DNA from: Chloroflexota bacterium
GTDB lineage: Bacteria > Chloroflexota > UBA4733
DNA: 10,922 nucleotides
Direction: 5' to 3'
Assembly: GCA_025449435.1 (NCBI GenBank)
Contig: JANWJO010000181.1
Location: 1 to 10,922, forward strand
In this document: piece by piece, positions 5,513 to 10,922 of the stretch
How the letters are laid out: each line of letters starts with the position of its first letter
How positions within the stretch are numbered: the stretch's first letter is position 1
Position numbers and translations under genes: made by a program
Notes under the pieces: generated by a model
Database searches by the model: none
What the model was told of the DNA's origin: nothing
What the model saw: the letters and a program-made list of their open reading frames with translations, nothing else

Positions 5513-7126
5513 ATGCAACGCTTACGGCGCGTTCGTGACTTGAGCCAGTTGACCTGGTTGGGATACCCAGTCGCACTCGCCTTTGTAGCGATCATTTCCC
5601 TAGCGATCGTGGTGGTCACGCCGCACGCGCGCTACACCAACCTGTCCATGCTGTACCTCATTGCCGTGCTCGTCGCTGCCCTCACTTTTGGCAGGGGTCC
5701 AGCAGTGGTTGCTTCGATCGCTGCCTTTTTCACCTACGATTGGTTCTTCATTCCACCGGTCCATCAGTGGACGATCAGCGACCTCTCGGAATGGGTAGCG
5801 CTGGTGCTGTTTCTGATCACTGCGCTCATCACCGGCCAGTTGACCGCAGCAGTCCGGCAGCGCGCCGTGCAAGCCGAGCAGCGCGAAGCGGAAGTTACCG
5901 TCCTGTACGACGTCGTGCGGCTACTCGCCAGCGGCAACCTCCAGCAAGCACTGCCGGCCGTCGCCGACCGCGTGCGCCAGGCGTTCGACCTGGCCGCCGT
6001 GGTGATCGAACTGAATGACGGCCGAGCAGTCCAGGCGCGAGCCACCAGTGGCGAACCGGCAGCCGTAGGCATCGCCGGCACGGCAAGCGGGCTCCCCCGG
6101 CGAATGCTCAGCAGCGGGACCGTTGCGGACGCAAGCAGCCACAGTGAACCGGGACGCTGGGTAGGCATAGCGCCGATCCACCGGCTCAGCCTCTCACCAA
6201 CCATCGAGCGCGACAAGCTGTACACCGTTCCGGTGCGCGTGGCCGAACGCCGGCTGGGCACGCTCACGCTCCTGCAATCTGCCACAGCGATACCGTTTCG
6301 TAGGGCTGAGACGCGCACCATCTCGGCACTCAGTACCCAATTAGCACTCGCCGTGGAGCGGGTGCGACTCCTCCAAGAAACGACTGAAGCAGACGTGCTG
6401 CAGCGCACCGACCTCCTGAAAACGTCGCTGATGAATGCGGTGTCGCACGACTTGCGGACTCCGCTCGCCTCGATCATTGCGTCGGCCGGCAGCCTACGCC
6501 AGCGCGACGTGGCGTGGACCGACGACGAACGGGCGCAGTTTGCGGTCGCCATCGAGGAAGAGGCGCTGCGTCTGAACCGCATCGTCGGCAACTTGCTCGA
6601 CCTGTCCAGGATCGACGCCGGTTCTCTGCGCCCTGCCATGAGCTGGTACGACCTGGGCACGATCATAGACGGCGTGGTCGGTCGCTCGCGCCCACGGCTA
6701 GCGGGACGACACATTGACATAACCTGCCCGGAAAACCTCTTCCCTATCTGGTTGGATGGCGTCGAGATCGACCAGGTGCTGACCAACCTCCTAGAAAACG
6801 CGATCAAGCACACGCCCGCTGCTACGGCGATCAGCGTGATAGTGCGCCAATCAAGTGTGGAGGTGGAAGTTGAGATGGCCGACGACGGCCCAGGCATACC
6901 GGCGGTGGCGTTGCCCCACCTGTTCGACCCTTTCTTTCGCGTGGACGTGCGCGGCGCACATACCGAGGGGACTGGTGTGGGGTTGACCGTTGCTAAAGGC
7001 CTCGTGGAAGCGCATGGCGGCCGGATATGGGCTGAGAACCGGCCGCAGGGAGGCGCAGCGTTCCACTTCACGGTGCCAATGAAGGCCGCGCCGAGCATGC
7101 CGCTGCCCGTTGGTGCCATATCGTGA
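5513..7126 (+). CDS. kdpD: KdpD-like sensor histidine kinase lacking the N-terminal KdpD/USP sensor region
   Basis: This 537-aa inner-membrane kinase should phosphorylate KdpE, whose gene overlaps its 3' end. It begins directly with the four-helix KdpD membrane domain (DUF4118 type, about residues 15-125: GYPVALAFVAIISLAIVVV, LSMLYLIAVLVAAL, the FTYDWFFIPP hallmark, and WVALVLFLITALITGQL). A GAF-like region follows (about 140-285), then HisKA with VSHDLRTPLA (H312), and an ATPase domain with N-box N425-N429, DDGPGIP (457-463), DPFFR and EGTGVGL (485-491). Classical KdpD is near 900 aa and carries an N-terminal KdpD domain plus a USP domain; both are missing here. An in-frame TAG at 5483-5485 blocks extension, so ATG 5513 is the first start. 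GGAAGG sits almost against the ATG, which is unusually close and leaves leaderless initiation possible. Confidence 0.9.
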   Translation: MQRLRRVRDLSQLTWLGYPVALAFVAIISLAIVVVTPHARYTNLSMLYLIAVLVAALTFGRGPAVVASIAAFFTYDWFFIPPVHQWTISDLSEWVALVLFLITALITGQLTAAVRQRAVQAEQREAEVTVLYDVVRLLASGNLQQALPAVADRVRQAFDLAAVVIELNDGRAVQARATSGEPAAVGIAGTASGLPRRMLSSGTVADASSHSEPGRWVGIAPIHRLSLSPTIERDKLYTVPVRVAERRLGTLTLLQSATAIPFRRAETRTISALSTQLALAVERVRLLQETTEADVLQRTDLLKTSLMNAVSHDLRTPLASIIASAGSLRQRDVAWTDDERAQFAVAIEEEALRLNRIVGNLLDLSRIDAGSLRPAMSWYDLGTIIDGVVGRSRPRLAGRHIDITCPENLFPIWLDGVEIDQVLTNLLENAIKHTPAATAISVIVRQSSVEVEVEMADDGPGIPAVALPHLFDPFFRVDVRGAHTEGTGVGLTVAKGLVEAHGGRIWAENRPQGGAAFHFTVPMKAAPSMPLPVGAIS

Positions 7127-7827
7127 GTATGGCCACCGGTGCGCGCATCCTGGTAGTGGATGATGAGCCCGCCATCGCGCGGGCCATACGCACCAACCTC
7201 AGCCGTCATGGCTTTCAGGTGGAGAGCGCCGATTCTGGCGCCAGTGGGCTCGAAAGCTACCTGCGACTGCGGCCGGACCTCATCTTGCTGGACCTCGGGC
7301 TTCCCGATACCGATGGTTTCGCGGTTATCCGTGCTATTCGCCAGCAAGCGAGCACACCTATTATCGTGCTGTCGGTGCGCGGCGAGGAACGCGACAAGGT
7401 AGCAGCGCTCGACCAAGGCGCCGATGACTACCTCACGAAGCCGTTTGGCGTCGATGAACTGTTCGCGCGGGTGCGGGTAGCGCTGCGCCACGCCGCCGGG
7501 TCACCGCGCAGCCTCGATGCAGTGTTTCGCACCAGGGACCTCGAAGTTGATCTGCAGCGCCGGCGCGTGAGCGTGGCCGGCAAAGAAATCCACCTAACCC
7601 CTACCGAGTATGACCTGCTCAAGGTCTTCGTCGCCCATCCTGACCAGGTGCTCACCGACCGCATGCTGCTGCGACACACCTGGGGCCCGAGCTACAGCAC
7701 CGAAGCGCACTACCTGCACGTGTACATCGCTCGCTTGCGCAAAAAGCTGGAAGCCGATCCGCAGCAACCGCGCTACCTCATCACCGAGCTTGGCGTAGGC
7801 TACCGGCTGCTCACCGAGGATCAATAG
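7123..7827 (+). CDS. kdpE: KdpE response regulator (OmpR/PhoB family)
   Basis: This 234-aa transcription factor activates the kdp pump genes when phosphorylated by KdpD. The receiver domain (about 7-120) has the acidic pair D13-D14, phosphoacceptor D57 in LILLDLGLP, and K106 in TKPF. The winged-helix DNA-binding domain (about 135-232) contains HLTPTEYDLLKVF and the typical end LRKKLEADPQQPRYLITELG followed by VGYRL. GTG 7123 overlaps the kdpD TGA by four bases (GTGA), which suggests translational coupling. ATG 7129 is an alternative start two codons in, and neither has a strong ribosome binding site. The phased TTGAG cluster at 8061-8116 is its most likely target in this window. Confidence 0.95.
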   Translation: MSMATGARILVVDDEPAIARAIRTNLSRHGFQVESADSGASGLESYLRLRPDLILLDLGLPDTDGFAVIRAIRQQASTPIIVLSVRGEERDKVAALDQGADDYLTKPFGVDELFARVRVALRHAAGSPRSLDAVFRTRDLEVDLQRRRVSVAGKEIHLTPTEYDLLKVFVAHPDQVLTDRMLLRHTWGPSYSTEAHYLHVYIARLRKKLEADPQQPRYLITELGVGYRLLTEDQ

Positions 7828-7864
7828 GCAAGCTGTCGAGCTAGGCTGCACCTTTCCAGGCATT

Positions 7865-8057
7865 GATGCTGTTGGTCATTCTAGTAGCACAGGTGGCCAG
7901 CCGGTGCGACGCGGATCACCGCGTTCTTCCGGTGGCCCGTCCCTCCTGGCGGGGGGACAGGTACTTGCCCTGGGGAACCCAGCGCAGGGTTGTGCCTGTT
8001 CCAGCCCGCCGCTGCAGCGCTCGTTGGACGCCATCGCGCCGAATGACCAACAGTATC
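7865..8057 (+). repeat. 193-bp element closed by a 17-bp inverted repeat, with internal hairpins
   Basis: GATGCTGTTGGTCATTC (7865-7881) and GAATGACCAACAGTATC (8041-8057) are complementary at 16 of 17 positions, and the exception is a G-U wobble. The interior is full of stems. GGCCA-CCGG-ACGCGG pairs with CCGCGT-CCGG-TGGCC (7895-7937, 15 bp with one bulge and one internal loop). GTCCCTCC/GGGGGGAC (7939-7958) has loop TGGC. AGGTAC/GTGCCT (7959-7997) encloses either CTGGG/CCCAG around GAA or the competing CCCTG/CAGGG. CGCTGCAGCG (8010-8019) is a palindrome. No coding frame inside looks real. It could be a MITE- or REP-like element with terminal inverted repeats, or a large structured leader RNA whose closing stem is the repeat. 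I see no clear target-site duplication. Confidence 0.7.
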
Positions 8058-8059
8058 GT

Positions 8060-8117
8060 ATTGAGCGGGCGTTGAGTATTTCGCCGCCCCCGTTGAGTCA
8101 CTGTTGACCGATTGAGC
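8060..8117 (+). promoter_or_regulatory. Helically phased TTGAG array, candidate KdpE operator
   Basis: TTGAG occurs at 8061, 8072 and 8093, TTGAC at 8104 and TTGAG again at 8112. Start-to-start distances are 11, 21, 11 and 8 bp. OmpR/PhoB-family regulators usually bind direct repeats spaced about 11 bp, so the first four copies fit tandem KdpE half-sites. TTGACC (8104-8109) or TTGAGC (8112-8117) may also act as -35 elements. The best -10-like match downstream is GATAGA (8137-8142), 19 bp after TTGAGC and weak, as expected for an activator-dependent promoter. Motif and spacing are seen; the regulator is inferred from context. Confidence 0.5.
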
Positions 8118-8129
8118 CCGACACTGGCT

Positions 8130-8170
8130 GCTGGCGGATAGACCCACGAGGCTGAGCACCTATCCGCAGC
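8130..8170 (+). promoter_or_regulatory. Stem-loop just upstream of the first kdp ribosome binding site
   Basis: GCGGATAG (8134-8141) pairs perfectly with CTATCCGC (8160-8167). GCT/AGC extends the stem to 11 bp past one bulged G (8133). The loop is 18 nt. The stem ends 2 nt before the GAGGAG (8173-8178) used by the micropeptide gene, so it could control translation. Alternatively the dyad is a DNA operator, since the left arm overlaps the weak -10 candidate. It is not a terminator, since no U-run follows. Confidence 0.45.
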
Positions 8171-8185
8171 GTGAGGAGCCGGGTC

Positions 8186-8269
8186 GTGCCTGACCTACTG
8201 TTTGCCGTCTTGTCCATCGCCTTCTTCGGCGCAAGCGCTCTGTATCTCGCGGTGTGCGGGTTGTTGTAG
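8186..8269 (+). CDS. 27-aa membrane micropeptide at the head of the kdp pump operon
   Basis: A GTG start at 8186, with GAGGAG (8173-8178) at 7-nt spacing, opens a 27-codon frame ending in TAG. The peptide reads MPDLLFAVLSIAFFGASALY then LAVCGLL: one hydrophobic helix with a cysteine near the C-terminus. From memory, comparable tiny peptides (DLLF...AFF...LYxxxC pattern) precede kdpF in various high-GC bacteria, usually unannotated or called hypothetical. It lies 35 nt before kdpF in the same direction, so it is probably co-transcribed. A role in assembling or tuning the Kdp complex is inference only. The good ribosome binding site and the position make it more than a chance frame. Confidence 0.68.
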   Translation: MPDLLFAVLSIAFFGASALYLAVCGLL

Positions 8270-8304
8270 CTCGCGCTGTTCAGCGTTGGAGGCGGTCTGA
8301 CCGT

Positions 8305-8394
8305 ATGGATATCGCACAGGTGATCTACGGCATCGTGGCGCTACTCATCCTGGGTTATTTGCTGGTCGCTTTGCTGCGTCCTGATCAGTTCTAG
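8305..8394 (+). CDS. kdpF: KdpF, small subunit of the K+-transporting ATPase
   Basis: This 29-aa single-helix membrane peptide ([20 protein letters not shown] followed by VALLRPDQF) ends with the characteristic YLLxALLRPxxF motif of KdpF. In the family it sits between KdpA and KdpB in the membrane and stabilises the complex. ATG 8305 follows GGAGG (8288-8292) at 12 nt, which is rather long but usable. The stop is 41 nt before kdpA. A small GCCAC/GTGGC stem (8394-8408) lies in that gap. Length is normal for KdpF. Confidence 0.93.
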   Translation: MDIAQVIYGIVALLILGYLLVALLRPDQF

Positions 8395-8435
8395 CCACGC
8401 GGTGTGGCCAGTGCTACCACCATAGAAAGGAAGCC

Positions 8436-10163
8436 ATGAGTCTGCAAGGGGCGGGTGAGCTTGCGCTCTACATCGCCATGCTGGCCATCCTGACAAAGCC
8501 GCTGGGCACATATATGGCCGCGGTGTTTGCGGGCAACCGCACCTGGCTTGATCCGGTGTTCGGCCCGGTTGAGCGCCTGTGCTACCGTGTCAGCGGCGTC
8601 GATCCCAAACAAGAACACGGCTGGCGCGAGTATGGCCTGGCCATGCTGCTGTTCAATGGCGCCTCGTTGTTGCTGCTATATGCCATCTTGCGGACCCAAC
8701 AGTGGCTGCCACTGAATCCGGCTGGGCAAAGCGCACTCGATCCCGCCCTGGCATGGAATACCGCGGTGAGCTTTACGACGAACACCAACTGGCAAAACTA
8801 CGGTGGCGAGACCACGCTGTCGTACTTTAGCCAGATGGCCGGACTCACCGTCCACAACTTCACATCCGCGGCCACCGGTATGGCCATTGCCGTTGCGCTC
8901 ATTCGCAGCTTAGCTCGGCGCAGCGCCAAAACGTTGGGAAACTTCTGGGTAGATCTCACGCGGTCGATCCTGTACATCCTGCTACCGATCGCCTTCGTGC
9001 TAGCAATCGTGCTGATCTGGCAGGGCGTACCGGACAACGTGAACGCCTACACGAGCGCCGTCACAGTTGACGGCGGTACGCAACTGATCGCGCAAGGGCC
9101 GGTAGCCAGCCAGGAAAGCATCAAGGAACTCGGCACGAATGGCGGCGGCTTCTTCAATACCAACTCGGCCCATCCGTACGAAAACCCGACGGCGCTGAGC
9201 GACTTCCTCGAGAACCTGGCCCTGCTCGCCATTCCTGCCGGGCTGCTGTACACGTTCGGCAAAATGGTTGGCGATACCCGTCAAGGGTGGACGCTGTGGG
9301 CAGCATCATTGGTCATTCTCGTGGCGGGGCTTGTGGTTGTGTGGGCCGGCGAACAAACCGGCAACCCACTCCTCAGCCAACTCCACGTAAACCAGGCGCT
9401 CACGACCCTTCAAGGTGGCGGTAACCTGGAAGGCAAGGAGGTGCGCTTCGGCATCCCGCTCTCCGTCCTGTGGGCCGTTACGACCACCGCCACGTCGTGC
9501 GGCGCGGTCAATGCCATGCTGGACAGCTTTACTCCCATCGCCGGCATGATTCCGCTGCTCAACCTACAACTGGGCGAAGTGGTGTTCGGCGGCGCGGGAG
9601 CTGGTTTGTACGGGCTGCTCATGTTCGCGGTGCTGTCGGTATTCATCGCTGGGCTCCTGGTAGGGCGGACGCCGGAATACCTGGGGAAGAAGATCGAACG
9701 CTTTGAAATCCAGATGGCGATGCTGGCCATGTTGATCCTGGCCGCCAGCATCCTGCTATTCACTGCCGTTGCCAGCGTGCTGCCAGCAGGGACCAGTGCG
9801 ACCAACAACCCGGGGGCACACGGGTTCACAGAGATACTCTACCTCTACAGTTCATCGACGGGTAACAACGGCTCCGCGTTCGCCGGCATCGGCGCCAACA
9901 CGCCGTTCTACAACATCACCGGCGGGTTTGCCATGCTGATCGGGCGCTTCCTGATGATCGTTCCGCTTATGGCGATGGCTGGCTCGCTGGCAGCCAAGAA
10001 GAAGGCGCCAATGAGCCTGGGGACGTTCCCGACAACGGGCCCCTTGTGGACCGGTTTGCTTGTTGGCGTGATTATGATCGTGGGTGCTCTGACCTTCTTC
10101 CCCGCCCTGTCGCTCGGGCCCATCGTTGAACAACTCCAACTCATCAACGGCAGCCTCTCATAG
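8436..10163 (+). CDS. kdpA: KdpA, potassium-binding and translocating subunit
   Basis: This 575-aa polytopic inner-membrane protein belongs to the superfamily of K+ transporters. It selects and conducts K+ for the KdpFABC pump. All four pore-loop signatures are present: [10 protein letters not shown] (115-124), [20 protein letters not shown] (233-252), TSCGA (353-357) and [13 protein letters not shown] (472-484), with the selectivity glycines intact at G123, G236, G356 and G476. The N-terminal LTKPLGTYM is also typical. Length is close to the usual 550-600 aa. ATG 8436 is preceded by GAAAGG (8425-8430). kdpB starts 28 nt after the TAG, in the same direction, so the pump genes form one operon. 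Confidence 0.98.
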   Translation: MSLQGAGELALYIAMLAILTKPLGTYMAAVFAGNRTWLDPVFGPVERLCYRVSGVDPKQEHGWREYGLAMLLFNGASLLLLYAILRTQQWLPLNPAGQSALDPALAWNTAVSFTTNTNWQNYGGETTLSYFSQMAGLTVHNFTSAATGMAIAVALIRSLARRSAKTLGNFWVDLTRSILYILLPIAFVLAIVLIWQGVPDNVNAYTSAVTVDGGTQLIAQGPVASQESIKELGTNGGGFFNTNSAHPYENPTALSDFLENLALLAIPAGLLYTFGKMVGDTRQGWTLWAASLVILVAGLVVVWAGEQTGNPLLSQLHVNQALTTLQGGGNLEGKEVRFGIPLSVLWAVTTTATSCGAVNAMLDSFTPIAGMIPLLNLQLGEVVFGGAGAGLYGLLMFAVLSVFIAGLLVGRTPEYLGKKIERFEIQMAMLAMLILAASILLFTAVASVLPAGTSATNNPGAHGFTEILYLYSSSTGNNGSAFAGIGANTPFYNITGGFAMLIGRFLMIVPLMAMAGSLAAKKKAPMSLGTFPTTGPLWTGLLVGVIMIVGALTFFPALSLGPIVEQLQLINGSLS

Positions 10164-10191
10164 CCTGGTAACCAAGATAAGGATCAGTGCG

Positions 10192-10922
10192 ATGCCCACT
10201 CGAGACCCAGAACGCCTGGCAACCGACACCAGGCGGCAGGTACCTACCAAGACACCAACGCAGGCAGCGATTTCTGACGGCATGAGGCTAACAGTCGCAC
10301 AGCGACGCACCGGCTCGGCATTTGATCGCACTATGCTCCAGCAAGCGGCAAGAGCAGCATTCCGCAAGCTGGACCCGCGCGAGTTGCTGCATAACCCGGT
10401 GATGATGGTGGTGGAAATAGGGGCCATACTCACCACTATCGAGTTCGTACGCGGGCTATTGGGCGACGCAGCCGCAGCTGGCAGGCCACTATTTACCGGC
10501 CAGATTGCACTCTGGCTGTGGATGACGGTGCTGTTTGCCACGTTTGCCGAAGCGGTTGCGGAGGCTCGTGGCAAGGCCCAGGCCGACACACTACGGCGCA
10601 CGCGCGGTGAGACGCCGGCCAAGCTCCTACAGCCATCGGGCACCGTGCGCGTCGTGCCGTCGACGTCGCTGCGTGCCGGCGATGTGGTCATGGTCGAAGC
10701 TAACGACCTGATACCTGGCGACGGCGAGGTGATCGCTGGTGTGGCCTTTGTCAATGAGGCAGCCATCACCGGCGAGTCTGCGCCGGTCCTGAAAGAGCCG
10801 GGCACCGACATCCGCTCCAGCGTCACGGGCGGCACCCAGGTTATCTCCGATTGGCTGCGCATACGGATCACCGCGAACCCTGGGGAAACCTTCCTCGACC
10901 GCATGATCGCGTTGGTGGAGGG
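10192..10922 (+). CDS. kdpB: KdpB, P-type ATPase subunit, N-terminal part (runs off right edge)
   Basis: Open from ATG 10192 to the window end, giving 243 codons of the catalytic P-type ATPase that drives KdpFABC. Seen in order: KLDPRELLHNPVMMVVEIGA (residues 59-78, start of the first membrane helices), FAEAVAEARGKAQADTLRR, and the actuator domain with EANDLIPGDGEV, AAITGESAPV (TGES at 193-196) and SVTGGTQ, then FLDRMIALVEG. The phosphorylation site DKTGT lies beyond the edge. TAAGGA (10178-10183) is 8 nt before the ATG. Compared with E. coli KdpB, where the KLNP motif lies near residue 23, this protein has about 35 extra polar N-terminal residues. ATG 10282 (codon 31) is a possible internal start but has no good ribosome binding site. 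Confidence 0.97.
   Translation, partial: MPTRDPERLATDTRRQVPTKTPTQAAISDGMRLTVAQRRTGSAFDRTMLQQAARAAFRKLDPRELLHNPVMMVVEIGAILTTIEFVRGLLGDAAAAGRPLFTGQIALWLWMTVLFATFAEAVAEARGKAQADTLRRTRGETPAKLLQPSGTVRVVPSTSLRAGDVVMVEANDLIPGDGEVIAGVAFVNEAAITGESAPVLKEPGTDIRSSVTGGTQVISDWLRIRITANPGETFLDRMIALVE

Noticed and set aside
5764..7491. 575-aa open frame on the minus strand
   Set aside because: It lies antisense to kdpD and kdpE, is Ser/Arg/Thr-rich without family motifs, and reflects the GC-biased third positions of the real genes.
7965..8050. c-di-AMP (ydaO-type) riboswitch, suggested by GGGGAACCCA at 7972-7981 upstream of kdp genes
   Set aside because: The other conserved blocks (GCxGAAT before it, GGGTGAA after it, and the GACAGCTAACCTCG-like 3' part) are missing or in the wrong order; GGGGAACCCA here is mostly a self-paired GAA-loop stem. 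A covariance-model scan would settle it.
7881..8159. 92-aa minus-strand frame and 60-70-aa plus-strand frames in the kdpE-kdpF gap
   Set aside because: No ribosome binding sites or recognisable motifs, and they run through the inverted-repeat element and hairpins.
10158..10904. 248-aa minus-strand frame at the right edge
   Set aside because: It is antisense to kdpB, which shows full family motifs on the plus strand.

Overview
The window is GC-rich bacterial DNA with short intergenic gaps and genes on both strands. It looks like a Chloroflexota-type or similar GC-rich chromosome. That guess rests on gene style only: a short KdpD-like kinase, a duplicated anion-type ABC permease and a tiny peptide before kdpF. 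Lineage is therefore low confidence. There is no phage, CRISPR or rRNA/tRNA signal.

Left part (1-2017). The left edge holds the first 28 codons of a minus-strand BtuF/TroA-type periplasmic binding protein. It is followed by decayed pieces of a MalF/MalG-type sugar ABC permease pair, arranged head to head around a 12-bp palindrome made from the codons of the conserved EAA-loop motif. Next come a small exported protein of unknown function with a Tat-like signal (897-1388, +) and btuR, the corrinoid adenosyltransferase (1397-2017, -), which converge with an 8-nt gap. BtuF-like plus BtuR suggests corrinoid salvage.

Middle part (2018-5366). A divergent control region carries a 9-bp direct repeat at 22-bp spacing and a strong leader hairpin. 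It precedes a two-gene ABC importer: a 590-aa permease with two fused permease domains, and an ATPase with a C-terminal AAA-associated domain. No substrate-binding protein is present in the window, so the substrate is unknown.

Right part (5367-10922). This is a potassium-responsive Kdp locus in the order kdpD-like kinase (without the N-terminal KdpD/USP sensor part), kdpE, a complex non-coding stretch, a 27-aa membrane micropeptide, kdpF, kdpA, and kdpB running off the right edge. By family knowledge KdpD/KdpE sense potassium limitation and induce the KdpFABC high-affinity K+ pump.

The 358-nt gap between kdpE and the micropeptide gene is the most unusual stretch. It holds a 193-bp element closed by a 17-bp near-perfect inverted repeat and filled with nested hairpins (7865-8057). 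Directly after it comes a cluster of TTGAG/TTGAC motifs phased at 11, 21 and 11 bp (8061-8108), which fits an OmpR-family operator. A further stem-loop (8130-8170) sits just before the first ribosome binding site of the pump operon.
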